This document shows positions 55,930-64,000 of a stretch of 64,000 nt of DNA, piece after piece. Origin of the DNA: Sandaracinaceae bacterium (GTDB lineage: Bacteria > Myxococcota_A > Polyangia > Polyangiales > Houyiibacteriaceae); the NCBI GenBank assembly GCA_020633075.1, contig JACKEI010000004.1, positions 248,001 through 312,000 on the forward strand, in the 5' to 3' direction. The translations under genes and the position numbers were made by a program. How positions within the stretch are numbered: position 1 is the first letter of the stretch; each line of letters opens with the position of its first letter. The notes beneath the pieces are model-generated. The model was given only the letters and a program-made list of their open reading frames with translations. It did no database searches and was not told where the DNA came from.

Positions 55930-58065
55930 ATGCCTCACTCCCGGATTCTGTCGCTGGTCACCCGACGCGCACGGCGCGGGCGTCAACCAGGTGTGGGGGC
56001 CGTGCGCTCACCGCGCATCCCACTTCGAGCGCGCTCCGTGCTCACGGCGCTCGTCCTGGTCGGCTGCGGCGGTCGGGGGACCGGGCCCGTGACACCCGCG
56101 CCGGTGCAGGTGGGTGTGCCCGGGTACGCCCACCAGCTCGCCCTGAGCGAGGACGTGCTCTGTGAGCAGCGCGATGGGCGGCTGCGCTGCCGTGGCTTCC
56201 ACCCGCTCTCCGAGGACCTCGAGGACGCGTGGATGAGCTACGGCGACGGCTTCAGCCGGGTCGACCTCGGTGGGCTCGGTGTGTGCGGCCTGCGCGCCGG
56301 CCGGGTGCTGTGTTGGGGGGTGGAGGTGGGCGATGACGGCCTGGCCGTGCCGGACTCGGTGGCCGAGCGCACCTGCGCCGTGCAGACCTTCAGCGACCTC
56401 GTCGGCGTCCGTGAGGTCGCGATGGTCGAGTACGGTGGCTGCGCGATCACGGCGGAGCGGGTCGCCCGCTGCTGGGGAGCCCCGCTGGCGCTCGAGGACC
56501 CCGACGACATGCGCTTGTACGACCTTGCCCAAGGCGCGCGAGGGCTGGCGGTTGGCCCGTACATGGGCTGCGCCCTCACCGCGAGCGACCTGCGCTGCTG
56601 GGGAAGCGTCGAGGGCCTCGGCGAGGAGCTCGACTACCCCGCCCCCGGTCGCAGCGTCGCGCTGCCCATCCCGGAACCCGCACAGGTGGTCGTCGGAGAC
56701 GGCTTCGGCTGCGCCCGCACCGAGCGCGGTCAGGTGTACTGCTGGGGCTATGACGAGGCCGGCACGCTCGGGAGAGGGGCCGTCGGAGACGACCCCCAGC
56801 CACCGATGCTCGTCCCTGGGGTCGACGCCATCGACTTGGTCGCGTCGGCGACCTCGGTGTGCGCGCGCGGGCGCGACGCCCGCACCTGGTGCTGGGGCCA
56901 GAACGACGCTGGCCAGCTGGGGCTCGGCCACACGCGCCGCGTGGACAGCCCCACGCACGTGCCTGCCCTGGACGGCGCGCTCGACCTCGCGCTCTCGCCG
57001 AGCACCCTCTGCGCGCGGCTGCCTGACGGCGCGCTGCGCTGCGCCGGCGCCCTCGGTCCCCTCACCGTCGCCGACGGGCTCGACCGCGTGGGAGCCACGC
57101 GCATGCCGGGCCCGCCAGCCACGCACGTCGCCGTGGACACCCGCGCCGTCTGCCTGGTCACGGAGCAGGGGCATCGCTGCTACGGAGATGGCGGCGCGCT
57201 CGGTCGCGGCCATCAGGAGGCCGCGCAGGGCTGGGGACTGACCGCGGCGGGGGAGGCGCCCGTGAGCGAAGTCGCGTCGATCAGCCCCAACCGCTGCGCG
57301 CGCCTCAGCGATGGCCGGACCCTGTGCGAGCGGGGCACACACCCTCCGATCGAGCTCGTGGGCACGCACGCCCTCGCGAGCAACGGCATCAACGTCTGCG
57401 TCGTGGATCAAGCGCGCAAGGTGCAGTGCTGGTCGCGCTTCGAGACGGCCTCGCTGCCCACGGAGGTCCCTGGTCTCAGCGGCGCCGTCGCCCTCGACCT
57501 CAGCCTGCGGCGCGGCTGCGCCGTGCTCGCCAACGGCGGCCTCCAGTGCTGGGTGGTGCGTCCCGAGCCCGACGCCCCGCCCCCCGGTCCCACCACGGAC
57601 CTGCGCGACCTGCGCGCCGTGGCGCTGGTGGGCGAGCGCACCTGCGTGCTGCGCCAGAACGGGCAGGTGCAGTGCTGGGACCGCGCCGCCCAGCTCTCCG
57701 GCACCCTCGAAGGGGTGAGCCAGCTGGCGCGCTTCGACCGGGGCTTCCTCGTCGTCGTAGCGGGCGCCGTGCACGAGGTGCGCATCCAAGCGAACGAACT
57801 CTCCCTTGGCGCGGCGGTCCCGGGGGTCAGCGGCACCGTGCAGCTCGCGGCCGCGGGGCAGACGGCCTGCGCGCGCAACGAGGCCGGAGAGGTGCGCTGC
57901 TGGGGCTCGAACAGCTTCTCGCAGTTCGCCGCCCTGCCACCCACGCTGCGACTCGAGCTGACGCCGCTCGTGGAGCGCGAGGTGCAGCCGGAGGTTGCGG
58001 CCATGCTGGAGTGCGGGCCGGCGCCCAGGCCCGAGGAAGAGTACGACGAGGGCGACTACTACTGA
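55930..58065 (+). CDS. RCC1-repeat lipoprotein
   Basis: A 711-residue protein of repeated RCC1-like blades. Cys-Trp-Gly signatures recur: VLCWGVEVG, ARCWGAPLA, YCWGYDEAG, TWCWGQNDAGQLGLGH and RCWGSNSFSQF. This is a beta-propeller, possibly two given the length. The signal ends LVLVGC (Cys46), a lipoprotein with a long Arg-rich n-region; GTG starts at 56002 or 56039 would shorten it. Surface RCC1-like lipoproteins are numerous in myxobacteria; ligand unknown. Its 3' end overlaps the convergent gene by 7 nt. Confidence 0.85.
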   Translation: MPHSRILSLVTRRARRGRQPGVGAVRSPRIPLRARSVLTALVLVGCGGRGTGPVTPAPVQVGVPGYAHQLALSEDVLCEQRDGRLRCRGFHPLSEDLEDAWMSYGDGFSRVDLGGLGVCGLRAGRVLCWGVEVGDDGLAVPDSVAERTCAVQTFSDLVGVREVAMVEYGGCAITAERVARCWGAPLALEDPDDMRLYDLAQGARGLAVGPYMGCALTASDLRCWGSVEGLGEELDYPAPGRSVALPIPEPAQVVVGDGFGCARTERGQVYCWGYDEAGTLGRGAVGDDPQPPMLVPGVDAIDLVASATSVCARGRDARTWCWGQNDAGQLGLGHTRRVDSPTHVPALDGALDLALSPSTLCARLPDGALRCAGALGPLTVADGLDRVGATRMPGPPATHVAVDTRAVCLVTEQGHRCYGDGGALGRGHQEAAQGWGLTAAGEAPVSEVASISPNRCARLSDGRTLCERGTHPPIELVGTHALASNGINVCVVDQARKVQCWSRFETASLPTEVPGLSGAVALDLSLRRGCAVLANGGLQCWVVRPEPDAPPPGPTTDLRDLRAVALVGERTCVLRQNGQVQCWDRAAQLSGTLEGVSQLARFDRGFLVVVAGAVHEVRIQANELSLGAAVPGVSGTVQLAAAGQTACARNEAGEVRCWGSNSFSQFAALPPTLRLELTPLVEREVQPEVAAMLECGPAPRPEEEYDEGDYY

Positions 58066-59594
58066 GCGGGCGCGACAGGCCGCGCGGCGGGCAGCGTGCG
58101 CGCGAACCAGCTCTCCCACAGCGCCCGCAGCGTGGCGCGCAGCCTCTGGCCCGGGACCTGCAGCAGGCGCTCCATGCGGGCTGCGTAGTGGACCGGGCGG
58201 CGTCCGACGATGGGCCCCTCTGGGAACAGCGCAGCGTCCAAGTGCTCCAGCAGGAAGCCCGCGGCCTGTGCCTCGTTGCGCCGCCCGCCGCGCAGCCCGA
58301 GCACGTGGCGGCCGAGCAGCAGCAGCTCCGTCTTGGCCAGCGCCTCGCTCTCTGCGATGGAGGCGCTGTAAGCGGAGAGCTCCGCCACCACGACGCGGGC
58401 GCGGTCGTCCAGCGGCGCGCCCGCCTCGAGGTGGACAAGCGTCCCGGCCAGCGCGGCGGGGAGCGCGTCGAACACGCCCTCGCGATAGTCGAAGCGGTGC
58501 TGCAGCTCGTGCCTCTCCACCACCTGGGCGAGCGCGTCACGCGCGTCGAGGTAGGCCCGCACCACCGCTTCCTCTCCGAGCACCCGGTGTGCTTCCCGTA
58601 GCTCCGAGAAGCCGTCCAGCTGCCAGCGGAAGGGCTCGAGGGCATCCATGTCCACCTCGTAGGTGGTGGGCGCATAGAACACGGCGTCGCGGCCGCTCGC
58701 GAGGTTCTGCCAGCGCTCGAAGAGCGCGCGCCGGTCATGCATGGTGGTGCCCAGGGTGAGCCCCGCGCTGGGGTCCAGCACGGCGAGCAGCTCCTCCCGG
58801 ATGGCCTCTCCGGCGACGGCTTCGAGTCGCGTCAGCTCGCCGCTGCGCGTCACCTCGGGGCCGGCGAGACGAAAGGGGGCATCCGGCTTCAGCGTCGGGA
58901 GCAGGTGGGCCACCAAGTGCTCCTCGATACGGTCCACCTGTATCAGGGCCTCGCTCGCCTCGGGGCGCGTGAACCCGAGCGTCGCGAGCGCGATGTTGGT
59001 GTGGTCCAGGCGCCGGATCAGGAGCGCGTGCTCGGTGTGTGCGCCCAGCTGGTAGGGCGTCACGCGCGTAACGACGAAGGTCTCGAAGAACACTCGCAGC
59101 GCGCCGTCGCGGCTCATGGTGACCTGCGTGTCGAGGTAGTACCCCAGCTCCGCGCCCGCGAGCGACGTGTTGAGCGCCGCGCCAGCGCGCTGCAGCGCCT
59201 GGGCGAGCTCTTCACCCCCCTCGGCGCGGGCCTGGACGCAGGTCCCGGCGAAGGTGCGCAGCGCCGCGAGCACCGCAGGAGGGAGCGCCGCCTGCGAGGC
59301 CGCGAGCTCCAGCTCGGCGCTCGCGGACTCTGGGTCTTGCCCGCGGTCGAGGGCGATCATGAACGCTGGCAGCGCGAACTCGAACATCGCCCGCTGCGCC
59401 TCGCTCCCCGGGCTCGGCCGGCCGCCCGTGACGTAGGCGTGCGGCTCGACCGGGTCGAGCAGGTCCAGCGCTTCGTAGGCTCGCGGCCACCACAGCCACG
59501 CGGCCACCGCCCCGGCGAGCCCCAAGACCAGGAGCCCGGCCCAAAGCCGTCTGGTCCGAGAGGGTGGCGGCCACTGCTCCTCGTCGCTCGTCAC
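58059..59594 (-). CDS. Membrane-anchored gluzincin-like protein (HELQH)
   Basis: A 511-residue protein with GTG start, one N-terminal TM (LWAGLLVLGLAGAVAAWLWW) and a large extracytoplasmic part. Near residue 361 it has RHELQHRFDYR, and about 40 residues later ELSAYSASIAESEA, which fits HExxH plus a downstream Glu. The rest is helical. No named family. The motif suggests a zinc peptidase fold; activity is inferred. It overlaps the RCC1 gene stop and is divergent from a hybrid kinase gene. Confidence 0.65.
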   Translation of the reverse strand: MTSDEEQWPPPSRTRRLWAGLLVLGLAGAVAAWLWWPRAYEALDLLDPVEPHAYVTGGRPSPGSEAQRAMFEFALPAFMIALDRGQDPESASAELELAASQAALPPAVLAALRTFAGTCVQARAEGGEELAQALQRAGAALNTSLAGAELGYYLDTQVTMSRDGALRVFFETFVVTRVTPYQLGAHTEHALLIRRLDHTNIALATLGFTRPEASEALIQVDRIEEHLVAHLLPTLKPDAPFRLAGPEVTRSGELTRLEAVAGEAIREELLAVLDPSAGLTLGTTMHDRRALFERWQNLASGRDAVFYAPTTYEVDMDALEPFRWQLDGFSELREAHRVLGEEAVVRAYLDARDALAQVVERHELQHRFDYREGVFDALPAALAGTLVHLEAGAPLDDRARVVVAELSAYSASIAESEALAKTELLLLGRHVLGLRGGRRNEAQAAGFLLEHLDAALFPEGPIVGRRPVHYAARMERLLQVPGQRLRATLRALWESWFARTLPAARPVAPAQ

Positions 59595-59651
59595 GCGGAC
59601 CGGTGTCGTCGATTACGGCGCGGGGTGCAAGTCCGCTATGGTGCTTGCTGC

Positions 59652-61388
59652 GTGCGCCCGTCCTCCCCCACCGATCTCCCCCCACTCGAGCACAGCACGG
59701 CGTTCGAGGAGCTGCGCCTGCGCTTCGTCCAGACCGGCTTGGTCGCGGTCTTCGCGTCGTGCTTCGTCTTCGGGATCGCGCGCGCCCTCGCGCAGTGGTC
59801 GGGGCGCGGCCTCACGCCGTGGTGGGCCAACGCCGCGGGCGCGCTGGTCATGCTGGTGACCGGGCTCTGGTTCCGGCGCGACCAGGAGCAGCGCTCGCTG
59901 GTGGCGGCGCAGCTGGTGGCCGGGACGGCGCTCGTCGCGCTGAGCATCCCGGTGGCCTACGGTATGTACTCGAGCGTGTGGTGGATGTCCCTCGTGCCGT
60001 TCTCCATGGTGATGCTGGGGCGCCGCAACGAGGGCATCGTCTGGACGGCGGTCACGGGCGTGCTGGTGGTGTGCATGAGCGTCTTCTCGCAGCAGCTCAA
60101 GGTCGCCGGCGGGGCGGGCGAGACCGAGGGCGAGGCCATGTTCGCCCGCGTCGCGTTCTTGGTGGTGCTGCTGGCGCTGGCCTACGCGTTCCGCAAGATG
60201 ACCAGCGAGCACTCCGCCGAGGTGGCCCTGGCGCGCCGGGGTGCAGAGCGCTCGAACCGAGCAAAGTCGGTCTTCTTGGCGCACATGAGCCACGAGCTCC
60301 GCACTCCGCTCAACGGCGTCATCAGCATGCTGGACCTGTCGCGCCGCGAAGCTCGCGACGAAGCGCTGCGCAGCCGCCTCGACACGGCCAACACGTCTGC
60401 GCGCCTGCTGCTGCGCCTGATTCAGGACGTGCTCGACGCGACGCACGTGGAGAGCGGCTCGCTCGAGCTGCACGAGGCGCCGTTCTCCGTGCAACGCGCC
60501 ATCGCAGACGCGGTGGCCACCGTGGCAGAGCGCGCGCGCGAGGCCGGCCTGGTGCTGGAGGCCAACGTGGCGGCGGACGTGGCGACCCTGCGCGTGGGTG
60601 ACGGACTGCGGGTCTCGCAGATCTGTCTCAACCTGCTGGGCAACGCGGTGAAGTTCACGAAGGAGGGCAGCGTGCGCATCACCCTCGCTAACGGCACCGA
60701 CGGGGGTGTGCGCATCACCGTGGCCGACACGGGGCGCGGCATCGCGGCGAAGGACCTGGAGAGCATCTGGCAGCCCTTCGTTCAGGTGGGCAGCCGCGAC
60801 GGACGCGAGCCCGGGACGGGCCTGGGGCTCTTCATCACGCGCGAGCTGGTGCAGGTCATGGGCGGCAGCATCCAGGTGCACTCCACGCCCGGGAAGGGCA
60901 CCACCTTCGACGTGGAGCTGCCCCTGCCGGTGGCGGGCGAGGACCCCGCGCTCCGCCCGGAGGCGCTGCACGAGTCACAGCCCGACCACGTCACGGCGCC
61001 GCCCACCGTGGCGGCGTTCGTGCTGCGGGTGCTGGTGGTGGACGACGATCCCACCAACCGACTGGTCGCGTCACACCTGATGAAGGCGCTCGGCTGCGAG
61101 GTGGTGACCGCGAACGACGGGCTCGAGGCTCTCGCGGCGCTGCACCGGGAGGCCTTCCAGCTCGTGGTGGCCGACCTCGAGATGCCCCAGCTGGACGGCC
61201 TCGGCCTGCTGGCACGCATGCAGCGCGACGGCCTGCACATCCCTGTGATCGTCGCCAGCGCCCACGCCGACGGGGAGACCCGGCGCCGCGCTCACGAAGC
61301 CGGCGCGAGCGCCTACGTCACGAAGCCCTACACCGTGGGGGAGCTGCAGCAGGCCATGCAGCAGGTGCTCCCCCGCGAGAGCGCGTGA
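59652..61388 (+). CDS. Hybrid sensor histidine kinase / response regulator
   Basis: A 578-residue membrane kinase with GTG start. Residues 25-180 hold about six TM helices with short loops and no sensor domain. HisKA has His214 (AHMSHELRTPLNG); the HATPase has NLLGNAVKFT, DTGRGI and GTGLGLFI; and the C-terminal receiver has Asp508 (VADLEMPQLDG) and Lys558. Same architecture as the kinase at 40691-42469, so likely a paralogue. No HPt. The signal may come from the membrane helices or a partner. Confidence 0.93.
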   Translation: MRPSSPTDLPPLEHSTAFEELRLRFVQTGLVAVFASCFVFGIARALAQWSGRGLTPWWANAAGALVMLVTGLWFRRDQEQRSLVAAQLVAGTALVALSIPVAYGMYSSVWWMSLVPFSMVMLGRRNEGIVWTAVTGVLVVCMSVFSQQLKVAGGAGETEGEAMFARVAFLVVLLALAYAFRKMTSEHSAEVALARRGAERSNRAKSVFLAHMSHELRTPLNGVISMLDLSRREARDEALRSRLDTANTSARLLLRLIQDVLDATHVESGSLELHEAPFSVQRAIADAVATVAERAREAGLVLEANVAADVATLRVGDGLRVSQICLNLLGNAVKFTKEGSVRITLANGTDGGVRITVADTGRGIAAKDLESIWQPFVQVGSRDGREPGTGLGLFITRELVQVMGGSIQVHSTPGKGTTFDVELPLPVAGEDPALRPEALHESQPDHVTAPPTVAAFVLRVLVVDDDPTNRLVASHLMKALGCEVVTANDGLEALAALHREAFQLVVADLEMPQLDGLGLLARMQRDGLHIPVIVASAHADGETRRRAHEAGASAYVTKPYTVGELQQAMQQVLPRESA

Positions 61389-61411
61389 GTACCGCGTCCG
61401 ACGGTCAGGCC

Positions 61412-62602
61412 TCAGACGCGCCGGCGGAGGAGGCCCAGCAGCCCCGCGCCCAAGACGATCAACGCGGACACCGGCGGCAGCGTGCTGGGGGCGGCGGCGA
61501 CGGGGTCCTCGGCCGTGCGGGTCACGGCGACGGTCTCCGAGAGGTCGCCTCCCAGGCTCGCTTGCAGCGCAAGGTCTCCCTCGAGCGCGCCTACGGGCAA
61601 CACGGCGCGCATGCGCGTCAGGTAGGGGCGCGGGTAGGTCTGCGTCACCACCGCCCAGTCGCTCGCGGCCTCGTAGGTGCCGCCCTCGCCGTCGGACACG
61701 GCGGGGTTCGGCTCCCACGTCTCCAGCGCGCGCGCGAACTCCGTCAGCCACACCTCGCCGGCGCGCTGAGCCAGCGCTGCGGAGGCGAGCTGGTCGTAGT
61801 TGTACGTGGCGGTCTCCGTGGAGTAGGTGATCTCGGCGCGGTCGACCTCGACGTTCACGAAGTTGGCGGCCTCGTAGCGACGGTCGCCGAACACGAAGAG
61901 CTCGAGGGCCACGGAGGAGCGCACCCCCGCCGTGACCATGCGCAGCGGGAGCGTGTCGCTGCCCACGGGGCAGGTCACGCGCACCGGCTGGATGCGCTTC
62001 TGGTGCGCGTCCGGGGCGATGCGCAGCGCGAGGAAGTTGCTCTCGTGGCGCACGTAGTACGCGATGATGGGGAGCATCTCGTCCCCCACTTGGTAGCCGC
62101 GCTCCAGCAGCCAGCTGACGAGGGCGTCCGGGTCGTCCGAGCCGATCACCGCCGTCTCGTAAGGCCCCACGGTCTCCTCCCGGTAGACCGTGACCACCGA
62201 CCGATCCGGCACCCCGCTGCTCGAGGCCGCGGAACCGCCACACGCGAAGCCCGCGCGCCCACTCCCGCCGCCGCCGAGGAACGGCCCCGAGAGCTGTACC
62301 TGGGTCATGGAGGACAGCTGCTGGAAGAAGTCGTCCTCGGAGAGCTCCAACTCGACCTCCTCGCTGCCCATCACGGGCAGCACCCACACGAACTCGCTGG
62401 GGTCGCCGTCGTACTCGAACTGATCCCACAGGACCATGCGGTCCTCCGCCAGCAACACGGCCATCCGATGCGCGACGACGGGGCTGGCCTGGCCGCTGGG
62501 AGCGAAGCACCCGCCGCACGCGCGGGCTCGTCCGGCGGGCAGCGCCGCGATCAGCGACAGGGCAGTGGTCAGGGCGAGGCGGAGGGCGAGCGACTGGGGC
62601 AT
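61412..62602 (-). CDS. DUF2330 protein with C-terminal membrane anchor
   Basis: A 396-residue exported protein. The signal ends ARA before CGGCFAPSGQASPV, the DUF2330 hallmark (a CGGCF start). It has beta-rich, acidic middle segments (EFVWVLPVMGSEEVELELSE) and a C-terminal PVSALIVLGAGLLGLLRRRV, a hydrophobic helix plus basic tail like a MYXO-CTERM or rhombosortase-type anchor, though without the Cys. ATG 62602 is chosen; GTG 62629 is possible. DUF2330 function is unknown; it is common in Myxococcota. Confidence 0.86.
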   Translation of the reverse strand: MPQSLALRLALTTALSLIAALPAGRARACGGCFAPSGQASPVVAHRMAVLLAEDRMVLWDQFEYDGDPSEFVWVLPVMGSEEVELELSEDDFFQQLSSMTQVQLSGPFLGGGGSGRAGFACGGSAASSSGVPDRSVVTVYREETVGPYETAVIGSDDPDALVSWLLERGYQVGDEMLPIIAYYVRHESNFLALRIAPDAHQKRIQPVRVTCPVGSDTLPLRMVTAGVRSSVALELFVFGDRRYEAANFVNVEVDRAEITYSTETATYNYDQLASAALAQRAGEVWLTEFARALETWEPNPAVSDGEGGTYEAASDWAVVTQTYPRPYLTRMRAVLPVGALEGDLALQASLGGDLSETVAVTRTAEDPVAAAPSTLPPVSALIVLGAGLLGLLRRRV

Positions 62603-62784
62603 GCTGGGGTGGTCCTTGGGTGTCCGCACGACGGGCGGCCGAGAGGGCCACCTGCAATCGACGTTCCAAGCATATGTGCGCCAGAGTGTGCCGCCGTCAC
62701 GGCTTTGGGGGCCCGTCCCCGTCGTCGACTGCGAGACCGCGACAGGCTCGGTCCCAAGCCGAGGTCAGCTCGCTCACAATGCCC

Positions 62785-63009
62785 TCACTTCGCCAGCTGG
62801 TGGAAGGTGTCACGGTACTCACGCATGAACTCGCGTCCGGCCTTCAGCTGTTCGTCGAGCGCGGGGTCGTACGGAGTCAGCGACACGCCGTCGGGGGTCT
62901 CGGTGACGAATAGCGTGTCGCCCTTTTCGACCTTGAGTCTCGCAAGCAGCTCCTTCGGCAGGATGACGCCAACGGAATTGCCGATCTGGGTGAGCTTCAG
63001 GGTGGTCAT
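62785..63009 (-). CDS. AbrB/MazE-type antitoxin-like protein
   Basis: A 74-residue SpoVT-AbrB swapped-hairpin DNA-binding protein: MTTLKLTQIGNSVGVILPKE, LLARLKVEKGDTLFVTETPD is the standard fold. It resembles the antidote partner of Doc-type toxins. AGGA lies before ATG 63009. No toxin gene follows on this strand; the next 155 nt contain only a 26-codon reading frame, then DUF2330. So it is probably a lone regulator or antitoxin remnant. Confidence 0.85.
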   Translation of the reverse strand: MTTLKLTQIGNSVGVILPKELLARLKVEKGDTLFVTETPDGVSLTPYDPALDEQLKAGREFMREYRDTFHQLAK

Positions 63010-63025
63010 CGCGGAATCCTCAGCT

Positions 63026-63033
63026 GTTATAAC
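63026..63033. promoter_or_regulatory. GTTATAAC palindrome upstream of the AbrB gene
   Basis: A perfect 8-bp palindrome GTTATAAC inside an AT-rich stretch, 17 nt upstream of the AbrB-like start. It could be the -10 region and the autoregulatory operator; AbrB-type antitoxins usually bind their own promoter. Confidence 0.4.
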
Positions 63034-63179
63034 GGTTGTTTTACACATCTCGAGTCGCCCCATCGAGGCCGAGTCGCTCCCCGGCCATGCGTGGCGGGCC
63101 GGAGCCCCTGCGCCAGCGGGCCAGGTGGACGCGAGCGCCGTCTGGTAACGAGCTCTCGCTCCGACCGACGCCACTCCGA

Positions 63180-64000
63180 ATGGCGCGGCGCGTGGTCGTT
63201 ATCGGAGCTGGAGTCGGTGGGCTGACCGCTGCGGCGCTGCTGGCCAAGTGGGGCCACGCCGTCACGGTGCTCGAGGCCCACGTCTACCCCGGTGGCTGCG
63301 CGGGGACCTTCTATCACCGCAAGTACCGCTTCGACGCGGGGGCGACGCTCGCGGGCGGCTTCGGGCCGGGTGGGCCGCACAGCGTCGTGGGCGAGCTGCT
63401 GGGGATCGAGTGGCCCGTGCATCCCGTCGACCCGGCCTGGGTGGTGCACCTGCCCGATGGTCGGGCCGTCACGCAGTGGGCCGACCCCGAGCGTTGGCGT
63501 GAGGAACGCGCCGCGCACTTCCCCGGCACCGAGCCGTTCTGGCGTACCCAGGAGCGGCTCGCCGACGCCAGCTGGAAGGTGTCGAGCCGTCCGTTCCCCT
63601 GGCCGCCCGAGTCCATGGGCGACGCGCTGCGGCTCGGGTCCGCCGTGACCGTGGGCGAGCTGGGTATCCTCCCTTACCTCTCCCGCTCGCTGGGCTCGCT
63701 CACCTCCAGCCGCGACCCCATGTTCCGCGCGTTCTTGGACTCGCAGCTGCTGATCTCGGCGCAGGCCACCAGCGACGAGGCGAGCGCGCTCTACGGCAGC
63801 GCCGCCATCGACCTCCCGCGGCGAGGCGTCAACCACGTCCGCGGGGGCATCGGACAGCTCGCAGAGACACTCGCCCAGGCGGTCCGCGCGAACGGCGGTG
63901 AGGTGCTTCAACGCCACGAAGTGAGCGCCATCGCGCTTCGGGACGGACGGGCGCATGCCGTCACGACCACCAAGGGGCAGCGCTTCGAGTGCGACCTGCT
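63180..64000 (+). CDS. CrtI/CrtISO-like FAD-dependent oxidoreductase (partial, runs off the end)
   Basis: The first 273 residues of a flavoprotein of the phytoene desaturase / carotenoid isomerase group. The FAD-binding Rossmann motif VVVIGAGVGGLTAAALLAK is at the N-terminus, followed by VLEAHVYPGGCAGTF, the typical ExxxxxGG element. The middle resembles CrtISO-type sequences (RYRFDAGATLAGGFGP). Substrate could be a carotenoid or retinol-like polyene. The ATG at 63180 lacks a Shine-Dalgarno; the gene is divergent from the AbrB gene and is cut by the window edge. Confidence 0.85.
   Translation, partial: MARRVVVIGAGVGGLTAAALLAKWGHAVTVLEAHVYPGGCAGTFYHRKYRFDAGATLAGGFGPGGPHSVVGELLGIEWPVHPVDPAWVVHLPDGRAVTQWADPERWREERAAHFPGTEPFWRTQERLADASWKVSSRPFPWPPESMGDALRLGSAVTVGELGILPYLSRSLGSLTSSRDPMFRAFLDSQLLISAQATSDEASALYGSAAIDLPRRGVNHVRGGIGQLAETLAQAVRANGGEVLQRHEVSAIALRDGRAHAVTTTKGQRFECDL

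Noticed and set aside
62697..62777. A 26-codon GTG-start frame just after the AbrB-type gene, a possible toxin position
   Set aside because: Far too short for Doc, MazF or a PIN toxin; low-complexity Asp/Gly/Pro end and no recognisable motif.
1..64000. CRISPR arrays, rRNA or tRNA genes, insertion sequences, prophage or integrative element boundaries
   Set aside because: No repeat-spacer pattern, transposase, integrase or RNA-gene signature was found on reading either strand.

Overview
The window is about 64 kb of very GC-rich bacterial chromosome, densely packed with genes on both strands. I infer a member of the Myxococcota, probably Polyangiales and close to Sandaracinaceae. The reasons are the codon usage, the many secreted lipoproteins with acidic or Ala/Pro-rich linkers, the Ser/Thr kinase, two hybrid histidine kinases, an ECF sigma operon, a DUF2330 protein, a SUMF-type lipoprotein and an RCC1-repeat lipoprotein. 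This is judged from reading the sequence, not from a tree. I saw no rRNA, tRNA, CRISPR array, insertion sequence or prophage.

Layout. 0-13 kb: a DUF2505 protein, two giant overlapping alpha-2-macroglobulin-like secreted proteins, then two putative zinc-peptidase lipoproteins on the opposite strand. 13.2-16.8 kb: a compact MNIO (DUF692) peptide-modification locus. It has a 79-residue Cys-repeat precursor, a hairpin with a T-tract, the MNIO enzyme, its DUF2063 partner and an adjacent cardiolipin synthase. 16.8-23.5 kb: greB, a transaldolase-family aldolase, a translationally coupled trio (secreted protein, Nudix hydrolase, NAD kinase-like), a sensor Ser/Thr kinase and an alpha/beta hydrolase. 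23.6-27.6 kb: an ECF sigma / membrane anti-sigma / secreted-protein operon, a zinc-finger membrane protein, a SixA-like phosphatase and a small membrane protein. 27.6-37.2 kb: mutY, small envelope proteins, a phasin-like protein behind an operator array, gamma-glutamyltransferase, a second zinc-finger membrane protein, a cyclic-nucleotide-binding protein, a PI-PLC-like lipoprotein, an SCP2 protein, and a histone-H1-like tail fused to a helical-repeat domain.

37.3-46.2 kb: an esterase, a SUMF lipoprotein, a hybrid histidine kinase overlapping a pentameric ligand-gated ion channel gene, argS, an MscS channel and a DUF481 outer-membrane protein. 46.4-53.5 kb: ruvB, a two-TM protein, an LtaS-like sulfatase fused to a GDPD-like domain, small conserved proteins, a ComEA-like protein, a GNAT acetyltransferase and an M15-like peptidase. 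53.6-64 kb: a 7Fe ferredoxin, a lipoprotein pair with coiled coils, the RCC1 lipoprotein, a third gluzincin-like protein, another hybrid kinase, a DUF2330 protein, an AbrB-type antitoxin without a visible toxin, and the start of a CrtI/CrtISO-like oxidoreductase that runs off the end.

The strongest leads are the MNIO/Cys-repeat peptide locus, the ion channel translationally coupled to a hybrid histidine kinase, the pseudopilin-like module inside both macroglobulin-like proteins, the LtaS-GDPD-like fusion and the histone-tail/helical-repeat fusion.
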